Shown here: in pieces, positions 1-5,927 of the stretch | How positions within the stretch are numbered: the stretch's first letter is position 1 | Layout of the letters: each line of letters begins with the position of its first letter | Source of the DNA: Candidatus Omnitrophota bacterium | GTDB lineage: Bacteria; Omnitrophota; Gorgyraeia; JAFGHF01 | Direction of reading: 5' to 3' | Assembly: GCA_018899075.1 (NCBI GenBank) | Contig: JAHIIS010000063.1 | Location: forward strand, 1 to 6,520 | DNA: 6,520 bases | Translations under genes and position numbers: made by a program | Notes under the pieces: model-generated | Database searches by the model: none | Seen by the model: only the letters and a program-made list of their open reading frames with translations | What the model was told of the DNA's origin: nothing

Positions 1-984
1 GGGCTTTCTGCAGTAAAAAATGTCGGCCAGGGGGCGATAGATTCTATTATCCGGGCAAGAAACAAATACGGAAGATTCAATTCCTTGTATGAATTCTGCG
101 AATATACAGAGTCGAGGCTGGTAAACAGGAAGGTTATAGAAAGCCTGATTAAATGCGGGGCGTTCGACGGCCTCGGCCTTTTTCGCGCTCAACTTCTGGC
201 TATGCTGGAAAAAGCGATGGAAACAGCCCATGGCTTTCAGAAAGACAGGCAGAACGGACAGTTATCCTTCTTTGACCGCACCCGCGAAAACCGGACGTTT
301 AAAAAGAACCTTTATGAAGTTCCGGATATTGCGGAATGGCCGGAAAACCAATTGCTGTCATACGAGAAACAGATGTTAGGTTTCTATACCAGCGGACATC
401 CGCTAGCCCGATACTCTGCAACTTTAAAAAACTATGCTACCCACTCTACTCAGGACCTTATCCATCTTCAAGAGGGAGAAGATATTTTCATCGGCGGAAT
501 AATCAATAAACTCAAGACCATCACCACAAAGAAAAACGAGAGGATGGCTATTGTAAGCTTAGAAGACCTTGATGGTTTTATAGAAGTCCTTGTATTTCCT
601 AAAGTTTTTTCCCGATGCTCTAAGACCGTGAAGATAAATTCAACAATTTTTATTAAAGGCAGGATTAACCTGCGCGACCGCGATGGAGAGCCCAAGATTG
701 TTGCTGAGGAGCTTATTCCTCTGTCTGAGGTACAAAAGCGCTATACCGCCTCCGTTATTATAAATCTTCTTACTACGGGCCTGGAAACAGAAGTACTGGC
801 GAAGCTTAAAGCCATTCTTAGCCGCCATCGGGGACGGGTGCCTGTGTATTTGGGTTTCTTAAGCCCCGACAATCAACAAGTGCGCCTGGAACTCAATCCC
901 GAGTATTATACTCAACCAACCGAGGAGCTTGTCTCGGAAATTGAAACTGTCTTAGGGGAAGGGGTAGTAACATTGAAAAAATAG
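1..984 (+). CDS. dnaE: DNA polymerase III alpha subunit, C-terminal part (5' end outside window)
   Basis: This is the last 327 codons of the replicative DNA polymerase catalytic subunit; the frame is open from base 1, so the gene starts upstream. Full-length DnaE is usually about 1,100-1,200 residues, so roughly the final quarter is present. The fragment opens with GLSAVKNVGQGAIDSII, the end of the fingers region leading into the helix-hairpin-helix DNA-binding segment (through about residue 55, SLIKCGAFDGLG). The conserved LGFYTSGHPL motif lies at about residues 126-135. An OB-fold domain follows at about 161-245 (IFIGGIINKLKT, then FIEVLVFPKVF), and then the small C-terminal domain ending in GEGVVTLKK. 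The polymerase active-site aspartates and PHP domain lie upstream and cannot be checked. It ends in TAG and is followed by a terminator-like hairpin, which fits an independent transcription unit. The family assignment is secure. Confidence 0.96.
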   Translation, partial: GLSAVKNVGQGAIDSIIRARNKYGRFNSLYEFCEYTESRLVNRKVIESLIKCGAFDGLGLFRAQLLAMLEKAMETAHGFQKDRQNGQLSFFDRTRENRTFKKNLYEVPDIAEWPENQLLSYEKQMLGFYTSGHPLARYSATLKNYATHSTQDLIHLQEGEDIFIGGIINKLKTITTKKNERMAIVSLEDLDGFIEVLVFPKVFSRCSKTVKINSTIFIKGRINLRDRDGEPKIVAEELIPLSEVQKRYTASVIINLLTTGLETEVLAKLKAILSRHRGRVPVYLGFLSPDNQQVRLELNPEYYTQPTEELVSEIETVLGEGVVTLKK

Positions 985-1008
985 ATTGCCCTCATCAGGT
1001 CATTGTGA

Positions 1009-1036
1009 GATCCTTCGGCCTTCTGGCCTCAGGATC
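1009..1036. repeat. Short imperfect palindrome, REP-like
   Basis: GATCCT at 1009-1014 pairs with AGGATC at 1031-1036. An inner GGCC (1017-1020) pairs with GGCC (1025-1028) around a TTCT loop, and a 2x2 mismatch separates the two stems. The flanking TCAGGTCATTGTGAGATCC resembles intergenic palindromic repeats I recall from many bacterial genomes (GTCATT...GAGATCCTTCG...CAGGAT), so it may be a degenerate REP-type element. It shares two bases with the next hairpin. The palindrome is seen directly; the repeat-family identity is inference. Confidence 0.5.
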
Positions 1037-1090
1037 AAGAAAAATCTCGTCCTAGTCCTTCGCAAAGCGGAGGACGAGGATTTTTCTTGA
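1035..1090 (+). terminator. Long terminator-like hairpin downstream of dnaE
   Basis: The left arm at 1035-1053 pairs with the right arm at 1071-1090 over 19 base pairs with a single bulged G (1078 or 1079). The 17-nt loop contains a further CGC/GCG pairing around AAA (1061-1069). The right arm carries TTTTT at 1081-1085, which pairs with AAAAA at 1040-1044, so the structure could stop transcription from either strand. It lies 50 nt after the dnaE stop. The T-run is inside the stem rather than after it, so true termination efficiency is uncertain. Confidence 0.65.
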
Positions 1091-1115
1091 CAGCTTGTGG
1101 GTTTAATGCTATATT
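1087..1115 (+). promoter_or_regulatory. Sigma70-type promoter for the HU-csp unit
   Basis: A perfect -35 box TTGACA (1087-1092) is separated by exactly 17 nt from TATATT (1110-1115), one mismatch from the -10 consensus. Transcription would start near 1121-1123 and give a leader of about 44 nt before the HU start codon. The first four bases of the -35 box are also the end of the terminator hairpin's right arm. This is the only strong promoter I see in the window. Confidence 0.8.
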
Positions 1116-1147
1116 ATTTAAGTCTTGCGGTTACTTATAGTTAAGGA

Positions 1148-1159
1148 AAGGTGGTGAGC
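1148..1159 (+). promoter_or_regulatory. Extended Shine-Dalgarno upstream of the HU gene
   Basis: AAGGTGGTGAGC matches the full anti-Shine-Dalgarno complement AAGGAGGTGATC at 10 of 12 positions and ends 6 nt before the ATG at 1166. The two in-frame GTG codons at 1151 and 1154 lie inside this site, which favours the ATG as start. A weaker AAGGA at 1143-1147 could serve the GTG at 1154, so the choice is probable rather than certain. Confidence 0.6.
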
Positions 1160-1165
1160 GGGAAA

Positions 1166-1438
1166 ATGACCAAGAAGGAGATAGTCTTGAAGATTGCCGA
1201 TGAGACCAGGATTAAGCAAGTGGACGTGAAAAGGGTGGTCCAGAAAACCCTGGATGAGATTGTGGCGGCTCTGGCAAAGGGTGAGCGAGTGGAATTGAGA
1301 AATTTTGGCATTTTCAAGGTTAAGTCCAGAGGGGGCAGGACAGGAAGGAACCCCCGCACAGGCGAGGCAGTCCCTGTACCGCCCAAAAAGGTGGCTGTAT
1401 TTAAACCGGGCTTGATTATGAAGCGGGAAATAAGATAA
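1166..1438 (+). CDS. HU/IHF-family DNA-binding protein
   Basis: This is a 90-residue nucleoid protein of the HU/IHF family, the usual family length, which dimerises, binds the DNA minor groove and bends DNA. Visible hallmarks are the N-terminal helices starting [12 protein letters not shown], the [11 protein letters not shown] turn (about residues 40-50), and the beta-arm with RNPRTGE (61-67), whose Pro63 corresponds to the intercalating proline at the arm tip. The C-terminal strand VAVFKPG (77-82) is followed by a short helix. The sequence does not decide cleanly between HU and IHF subunits, so no symbol is given. The ATG at 1166 is preferred over GTG 1151 or 1154 because it gives the canonical family N-terminus and those GTGs sit within the ribosome-binding site. 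A near-consensus promoter lies upstream. The stop is 16 nt before the cold-shock gene, so the two are probably co-transcribed. Confidence 0.92.
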   Translation: MTKKEIVLKIADETRIKQVDVKRVVQKTLDEIVAALAKGERVELRNFGIFKVKSRGGRTGRNPRTGEAVPVPPKKVAVFKPGLIMKREIR

Positions 1439-1454
1439 GAAAGGATTAGAAAAG

Positions 1455-1658
1455 ATGTCAGTTAAAGGTAAGATAAAGTGGTTTTCCAACTCCAAGGGCT
1501 ATGGTTTTATTACACAAGAACAAGGCGAGGATGTATTTGTCCATTTTTCCGCTATTCAAGGCGAGGGTTTTAAAAGCCTGCAAGAAGGAGATGAAGTGGA
1601 ATTCGATATCACGCAAGGCGACAAAGGTCCGCAAGCAGCAAATGTAAAGAAGATTTAG
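1455..1658 (+). CDS. Cold-shock domain protein (CspA family)
   Basis: This 67-residue, single-domain cold-shock protein is expected to bind single-stranded RNA or DNA and act as an RNA chaperone in the cytoplasm. It has the expected opening [15 protein letters not shown] with RNP1 (KGYGFI, residues 14-19) and RNP2 (VFVHFSAI, 27-34). The aromatic residues that stack on bases are present: Trp9, Phe10, Phe18, Phe28, His30 and Phe31. The end, [10 protein letters not shown], is also typical. A Shine-Dalgarno AAGGA (1441-1445) lies 9 nt before the ATG. The leader is short, and there is no sign of the long structured 5' UTR of E. coli cspA, so strong cold induction cannot be inferred. The gene follows the HU gene by 16 nt and is followed by a hairpin terminator, making a two-gene unit of nucleic-acid chaperones. 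Confidence 0.97.
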   Translation: MSVKGKIKWFSNSKGYGFITQEQGEDVFVHFSAIQGEGFKSLQEGDEVEFDITQGDKGPQAANVKKI

Positions 1659-1687
1659 ATAAGATGCGGTTCATTATATTCAGACAT

Positions 1688-1722
1688 AAAGGCCTCAGGT
1701 CATGAGAGATTCCGAGGCTTTT
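1688..1722 (+). terminator. Rho-independent terminator after csp
   Basis: The left arm AAAGGCCTC (1688-1696) pairs with GAGGCTTTT (1714-1722), including one G-T wobble. After a bulged A1697, GG (1698-1699) pairs with CC (1712-1713). The loop is about 12 nt, and the 3' side runs into TTTTAATT. It lies 29 nt past the csp stop and 24 nt before the hisS ATG, so it should separate the HU-csp unit from the synthetase operon. The loop region TCAGGTCAT...GAGAT resembles 995-1011. Confidence 0.7.
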
Positions 1723-1746
1723 AATTCATGGTATAGGAAAGTATAA

Positions 1747-3000
1747 ATGGAAATAAAGGCAATTAGAGGGACAAAAGATATTCTGCCGAAGAATTCGCAG
1801 ATCTGGTGTTTTATAGAAGGGAAAGCTAAAGGATTATGCGAGCTTTATGGGTATCGCCAGATTCGCACCCCTCTTCTGGAAGAGGCGCGTCTTTTTGCCC
1901 GCAGCATCGGCGAGGCAACGGACATCGTGCAAAAAGAGATGTATTCTTTTTTAGACCGCAAAAAAAGGCTTCTTTGTTTACGCCCGGAAGCCACAGCCTC
2001 AGTGGTCAGGGCCTATCTGGAACACGGTTTAGATAAAAGCGCGCATCTGGCTAAATTTTATTATTTCGGCCCGATGTTCAGGGCAGAGAGGCCTCAGGCA
2101 GGAAGGCTGCGCCAGTTTCATCATATCGGGGTAGAGGCCATCGGCTCTTTGAGCCCCTATTTAGATGCGGAAGTAATTTCGCTTGCCGTAAAAATCTTAC
2201 AGGAAATAGGGCTGGAGGGCTTCAGCGTCCAATTAAACAGTATTGGCTGCCGCAAAGACAGGCAAAAATACAAGCTGATTTTAAGAAAGGCCTTAAAGAA
2301 TAAACTTAAGCTTTTGTGCTGCGACTGCCACAGCCGCTACAAAGTAAATCTGCTGCGCATCTTCGACTGCAAAAATGTTGCCTGTAAAAAGGTAACTCGC
2401 CGGTTACCTTCAATAGTCGACTCTCTTTGCCCTCAATGCCGCGGGCATTTCTTTAAAGTTAAACAAATTCTGAATTCTTTAAATATCTCTTATACGCTCA
2501 ACCCTCATTTAGTGCGCGGACTCGATTATTACACCAAGACCTGCTTTGAGTTTGTCCATCCCCATTTAGGCGCACAGAACGCCGTAGGGGCAGGGGGCAG
2601 ATACGATGACCTGGTAAGTGACTTAGGCGGCCCGGAAAAACCCGCTGTGGGTTTTGCTTTAGGTATTGAGCGGCTGATTGCCGCTATTGCGCCCGGAAAA
2701 GAAGCTGAACAGGCTAACAAGATTTTTCCCTCACTCTACGTTGCTGTTATAGGGGATGAAGCGAGGCAGTTGGCTTTCAAGACCTTGCACTCCCTGCGAG
2801 AACAAGGCATCTTTTGCGAAATGGATTACCATGATAAATCCCTGAAAGGGCAGATGCGCCAGGCAGATAAGCTGCGGGCTAAATACGTAGCAATTTTGGG
2901 CGAAACAGAACTGAAGAAAGAAGTCGTAATTCTGCGGGATATGCAAAATAAGAGCCAAAAAGAAGTCAAGATTGACAAATTGGCCGAGGAGTTAAAGTAA
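1747..3000 (+). CDS. hisS: Histidyl-tRNA synthetase
   Basis: This class II synthetase charges tRNA-His with histidine using ATP. At 417 residues it has normal bacterial length. Visible parts are motif 1 with RGTKDILP (residues 7-14), the histidine-binding RPEATAS (79-85, usually RPEGTA), motif 2 from MFRAERPQAGR (110-120), the histidine-specific RGLDYY (257-262) and GAGGRYDDL (281-289), motif 3 VGFALGIERL (301-310), and a C-terminal anticodon-binding domain. The insertion domain holds two Cys groups (C191/C192/C194, C208/C213, C228/C231), common in bacterial HisRS and possibly zinc-binding. One oddity is His126 where E. coli Gln127 aligns, a conserved active-site residue. The other contacts (Glu81, Arg112, Glu130, Arg257) are intact, so the enzyme looks functional. 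A HisZ paralogue is unlikely because the histidine-binding motifs are complete. AGGAAA at 1735-1740 serves the ATG. The stop codon overlaps the aspS ATG by one base. Confidence 0.97.
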   Translation: MEIKAIRGTKDILPKNSQIWCFIEGKAKGLCELYGYRQIRTPLLEEARLFARSIGEATDIVQKEMYSFLDRKKRLLCLRPEATASVVRAYLEHGLDKSAHLAKFYYFGPMFRAERPQAGRLRQFHHIGVEAIGSLSPYLDAEVISLAVKILQEIGLEGFSVQLNSIGCRKDRQKYKLILRKALKNKLKLLCCDCHSRYKVNLLRIFDCKNVACKKVTRRLPSIVDSLCPQCRGHFFKVKQILNSLNISYTLNPHLVRGLDYYTKTCFEFVHPHLGAQNAVGAGGRYDDLVSDLGGPEKPAVGFALGIERLIAAIAPGKEAEQANKIFPSLYVAVIGDEARQLAFKTLHSLREQGIFCEMDYHDKSLKGQMRQADKLRAKYVAILGETELKKEVVILRDMQNKSQKEVKIDKLAEELK

Positions 3001-4400
3001 TGTTACGCACCCATTCCTGCGGAGAATTAAACGAAAAACACGCAGGCGCCCACGTAACGCTCTGCGGCTGGGTTCACCGCCGGCGCGACCACGGAAATCT
3101 GGTCTTTATGGACCTGCGCGATAAGCAAGGCCTAACCCAGCTCGTCTTTTGGGGAAAAGAACTCCTTAAAGAAATCTCTGCTTTAAAGCCGGAATATGTA
3201 ATATCGGTAAAAGGGAAAGTCAAGCCCCGGCCCAAAGGGACAGAAAATCCTAAAATATCCACCGGCTTAATCGAAGTCGCCGTTTGCGAATATAAAGTCT
3301 TAGGCCCCTCTAAAACCTGTCCTTTTGAGATTGCCGAAGACATAGACGCAACGGAAGAATTGAGATTTGCTTATCGATACCTTGACTTGAGAAGGCCGGG
3401 GGTTGCTCAAAAACTCATTTTAAGGCATAAGGCTATCAAGGCGATGAGGGATTTCTTGGAAGTCCAGGAATTTATTGAAGTAGAGACGCCTCTTCTAACC
3501 AAAAGCACACCCGAAGGGGCAAGAGACTATTTAGTTGCCTCGCGTTTAAATCCGGGCAAATTTTATGCGCTCCCCCAATCTCCGCAGTTATTTAAACAAA
3601 TCCTGATGATTTCCGGCCTGGAGAAATACTTTCAGATTGCCAGGTGCCTGAGGGACGAGGACCTGCGCGCAGACAGGCAGCCGGAATTTACCCAGCTGGA
3701 TATAGAAATGTCTTTTATTGACGAGGAAGACATCTTTTCGCTTACGGAAAGACTATTGCAGTATGTTTTCGATAAGGTCCTGAATATTCCCCTGGAGACT
3801 CCTTTCCCTCGCCTGAGCTATTCAGCCGCGCAAGATAAATACCGGACCGATAAGCCGGATTTGAGGACCGCTAAAGAGGGGTTTAAGTTTGCCTGGATTA
3901 ACGATTTTCCGCTTTTTAAATATAATCGGCAAGAGTCAAGGTGGGAATCGGAGCACCACCCTTTTACCGCGCCCACTGATGAGAAGTTGTCTAAGGATTT
4001 AAGCAGAGTTTGCGCCCGGGCGTATGATTTAGTGCTTAACGGAGTAGAAATTGGTTCAGGCAGCATCAGAATCCACCAAAGGAAACTCCAGGAAGAGATA
4101 TTTAAGATTCTGAAAATAAGCAAGAAAGAGGCGCATAAGCGTTTCGGCTTTTTATTGCGGGCGCTAGACTACGGCGCGCCTCCTCACGGCGGAATTGCTC
4201 TGGGGTTAGACAGATTCATTGCCCTTTTGGGAGGGGAGGCAAGCATTAGAGAGGTAATCGCTTTTCCTAAAACTCAAAGAGGAACCTGTCTTTTAACAGG
4301 GGCGCCTTCCGATGTCTCCGCAGAACAGCTTAAAGAGTTGGGATTAAGTATCAAAAAACAGCGCCAAAAACTTAAACCAAAAAAGGAAGGGAGGAGATAA
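3000..4400 (+). CDS. aspS: Aspartyl-tRNA synthetase, bacterial type lacking the GAD insertion domain
   Basis: This class II synthetase attaches aspartate to tRNA-Asp. It has an N-terminal OB-fold anticodon domain (about 1-105, CGWVHRRRDHGNLVFMDLRD), YRYLDLRR, motif 1 (ETPLLTKSTPEGARDYLV), the aspartate-site QSPQLFKQ, motif 2 (RCLRDEDLRADRQPEF, 215-230), and motif 3 (GGIALGLDRF, 397-406) followed by AFPKTQRG. These motifs are those of bacterial, not archaeal, AspRS. Bacterial AspRS is normally about 590 residues; this has 466. The loss is one block: DKPDLR (284-289) runs after only eight residues into AWINDFPLF, whereas the bacterial family has the roughly 130-residue GAD domain between them. 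All catalytic motifs remain in frame, so this is a domain deletion rather than a pseudogene. His31 and Gly80 match the pair linked to non-discriminating AspRS, which also makes Asp-tRNA-Asn. The start overlaps the hisS stop (TAATG), with GAGGAG at 2986-2991. Confidence 0.96.
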   Translation: MLRTHSCGELNEKHAGAHVTLCGWVHRRRDHGNLVFMDLRDKQGLTQLVFWGKELLKEISALKPEYVISVKGKVKPRPKGTENPKISTGLIEVAVCEYKVLGPSKTCPFEIAEDIDATEELRFAYRYLDLRRPGVAQKLILRHKAIKAMRDFLEVQEFIEVETPLLTKSTPEGARDYLVASRLNPGKFYALPQSPQLFKQILMISGLEKYFQIARCLRDEDLRADRQPEFTQLDIEMSFIDEEDIFSLTERLLQYVFDKVLNIPLETPFPRLSYSAAQDKYRTDKPDLRTAKEGFKFAWINDFPLFKYNRQESRWESEHHPFTAPTDEKLSKDLSRVCARAYDLVLNGVEIGSGSIRIHQRKLQEEIFKILKISKKEAHKRFGFLLRALDYGAPPHGGIALGLDRFIALLGGEASIREVIAFPKTQRGTCLLTGAPSDVSAEQLKELGLSIKKQRQKLKPKKEGRR

Positions 4401-4402
4401 GA

Positions 4403-4969
4403 ATGAAGAGATTTGCCTGGACAGTAATATGCGGATTTATTTGCATCCAGCTCGCCGGATGCTCGGGCCTGGGTCTGCGCACTTCAACCTTGCGCAAACC
4501 AAGAATAGACCAGAAAGTTTCAGGAAATCGCGGATTTATTTCCGGAAAGCCCACCGCTGCTCCAAAAGAGCCGGCATTTACGGAGAGAAAGGTCTATCAA
4601 GTTGAGGTAGAGCTGCCGCAGTGGAAGCAAAAAGAGAGAACGCAAGACAGGGTCCTCTGGGGAAATAGAGGGTATATTTCCGGCGGGCGGGAAGAAAAAG
4701 AGAGGCCCGCGGCCGAAAAAAGACCTGTTGCTAAAGCCGGAGAAAGAATATCTCAAATATTAGAAGCCAGGCCCGGAAAAAAGACGGAAATGCGCACTTA
4801 TAAGGTGAGGAAAGGCGATACGCTGCAGAAGATCTCGCGCAGGTTCTACGGCACCACTAAAAAGTGGGCACTGCTTTATAAGGCCAATAAAGACGAACTA
4901 AAGAGCCCCGACAGCGTCTATCCCGGCCAGGTTTTAGTTATCCCCGAGGCAGCAGAATTCGAGAAGTAG
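4403..4969 (+). CDS. LysM-domain lipoprotein, probably peptidoglycan-binding
   Basis: This predicted lipoprotein has 188 residues. The N-terminus is a signal peptide with lipobox LAGC (Cys20 lipidated; basic MKR, then a hydrophobic stretch). A low-complexity, Lys/Arg/Glu/Pro-rich middle (about 21-130) is probably disordered. A single LysM domain at about 132-180 starts YKVRKGDTLQKISRRFYG and ends YPGQVLVIP, the classical fold that binds N-acetylglucosamine-containing glycans such as peptidoglycan. No catalytic domain is visible, so it looks like a wall-anchoring or scaffolding protein. The middle holds two copies of a short motif, GNRGFISG (41-48) and GNRGYISG (87-94). The ATG is 2 nt after the aspS stop, and its strong Shine-Dalgarno GGGAGGAG lies in the last aspS codons, implying coupling. 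The exact cellular role is unknown. Confidence 0.88.
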   Translation: MKRFAWTVICGFICIQLAGCSGLGLRTSTLRKPRIDQKVSGNRGFISGKPTAAPKEPAFTERKVYQVEVELPQWKQKERTQDRVLWGNRGYISGGREEKERPAAEKRPVAKAGERISQILEARPGKKTEMRTYKVRKGDTLQKISRRFYGTTKKWALLYKANKDELKSPDSVYPGQVLVIPEAAEFEK

Positions 4970-4970
4970 G

Positions 4971-5927
4971 ATGGAAAAGGTTATAAAATTACGCAGTATC
5001 GATGAGGCGCGCAAGCTTTTTGGCAGCCAGGACGAAAATTTAAAATTTATTGAGAGCGAGTTTTCCGTAGGAACTCTCGCCCGGGGAGAAAACTTAATCT
5101 TAAAGGGCGAGGCGCTGAATGTGCAAAAAGCGCACAGATTCTGCCAGGAACTCCTAACGATAATCAGAAAAGACGGGGTGCTTAAAAGACAAGAGCTTCG
5201 CTACACAGCTAAGTTGTTAAACTCAAAAGGGGTTAAGGATATCGGGCATATCTATACGGACAAGATTGAGGTCTCGGCAAAAAGGAAATACGTGGTTCCC
5301 AAAACCCGCGGGCAAAAAGCTTATATAGATGCGATTAGAAACTACGACATAGTATTCGGCATCGGGCCGGCAGGCACAGGTAAAACGTATCTCGCCATGG
5401 CGCTGGCCTGTCAGGCATTAATCAGGCAGGAGGCCTCCCGGGTCATTCTTACCCGTCCGGCGGTAGAGGCCGGAGAAAGTTTAGGTTTTTTGCCCGGCGA
5501 TTTATACGAGAAGGTCTCGCCATACCTGCGCCCTCTCTACGATGCGCTTTACGATATGCTGGAAGTAGAAAAGATAGAAAGATATATGGACCGGGGAATA
5601 ATTGAGGTCGCGCCCCTGGGTTTCATGCGGGGAAGGACCCTTAACGACGCTTTCATTATCCTGGACGAAGCCCAGAACTGTACGCCGGAGCAGATGAAGA
5701 TGTTTTTGACCCGGCTGGGGTTTGACTCTAAAACGGTAATTACGGGCGACATAACCCAGAGCGACCTGCCGGGAGGAAAGCCCGCGGGGCTCTTGCAGGC
5801 GCGCGATGTGCTCGGAGCTGTCGCGGGAATAAAGTTTGTCCATCTCAGCGGCCAGGATGTAGTCAGGCACGAATTGGTCCAGAAAATTATCGAGGCCTAC
5901 TCTCAAAAGGGACGGCAAGAGGGATGA
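4971..5927 (+). CDS. PhoH-family ATPase (PhoH/YbeZ type)
   Basis: This 318-residue cytoplasmic P-loop protein has normal length for PhoH/YbeZ. An N-terminal region of about 110 residues (LFGSQDENLKFIES..., LKGEALNVQKA) matches the small domain preceding PhoH ATPases. The ATPase core has Walker A GPAGTGKT (132-139), Walker B and the family signature ILDEAQNCTPEQMKMFLTR (DEAQ at 232-235), and TGDITQSDLP (258-267), a sensor-like motif. Family members are linked to RNA metabolism and, with the YbeY endoribonuclease, to rRNA processing; the activity here is inferred from family. The ATG lies 1 nt after the LysM gene stop, and I see no well-placed Shine-Dalgarno, so translation probably depends on coupling. 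The stop overlaps the next gene's start (ATGA). The phoH then 7TMR-HD order is common in bacteria and usually followed by ybeY, which would lie outside the window. Confidence 0.95.
   Translation: MEKVIKLRSIDEARKLFGSQDENLKFIESEFSVGTLARGENLILKGEALNVQKAHRFCQELLTIIRKDGVLKRQELRYTAKLLNSKGVKDIGHIYTDKIEVSAKRKYVVPKTRGQKAYIDAIRNYDIVFGIGPAGTGKTYLAMALACQALIRQEASRVILTRPAVEAGESLGFLPGDLYEKVSPYLRPLYDALYDMLEVEKIERYMDRGIIEVAPLGFMRGRTLNDAFIILDEAQNCTPEQMKMFLTRLGFDSKTVITGDITQSDLPGGKPAGLLQARDVLGAVAGIKFVHLSGQDVVRHELVQKIIEAYSQKGRQEG

Noticed and set aside
1151..1165. Longer HU form starting at GTG 1151 or 1154
   Set aside because: It adds only MVSGK or MSGK, the GTGs lie inside the extended Shine-Dalgarno, and the ATG at 1166 gives the standard family start. 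It is not fully excluded, since AAGGA at 1143-1147 could serve GTG 1154.
1118..1495. A 125-codon open frame on the - strand over the HU gene and the start of csp
   Set aside because: It lies antisense to a clear HU gene and covers its promoter leader; the translation resembles no family, and the other antisense or out-of-frame ORFs in the window are likewise shadows.
1654..1680. A possible weak promoter for hisS (TTTAGA, 15 nt, TATATT)
   Set aside because: The -10 box is good, but the -35 match is poor, the spacing is short, and it lies upstream of the terminator hairpin. The true source of hisS transcription is unresolved and may be partial read-through from csp.
1659..1746. T-box riboswitch or other leader element before hisS
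   Set aside because: The 88-nt gap is too short for a T-box, and no T-box-like GGTGG...CCGCG sequence or specifier stem is present; the only structure is the csp terminator.
2317..2439. Cys-rich segment of HisRS as an unusual zinc finger
   Set aside because: Similar Cys pairs in the insertion domain are common in bacterial HisRS, so this is not noteworthy by itself.
3000..4400. Short AspRS as an archaeal-type or transferred AspRS2, or an AsnRS
   Set aside because: Motifs such as QSPQLFKQ, DEDLRADRQPEF and AFPKTQRG are those of bacterial AspRS, so only the domain layout, not the sequence, is archaeal-like.
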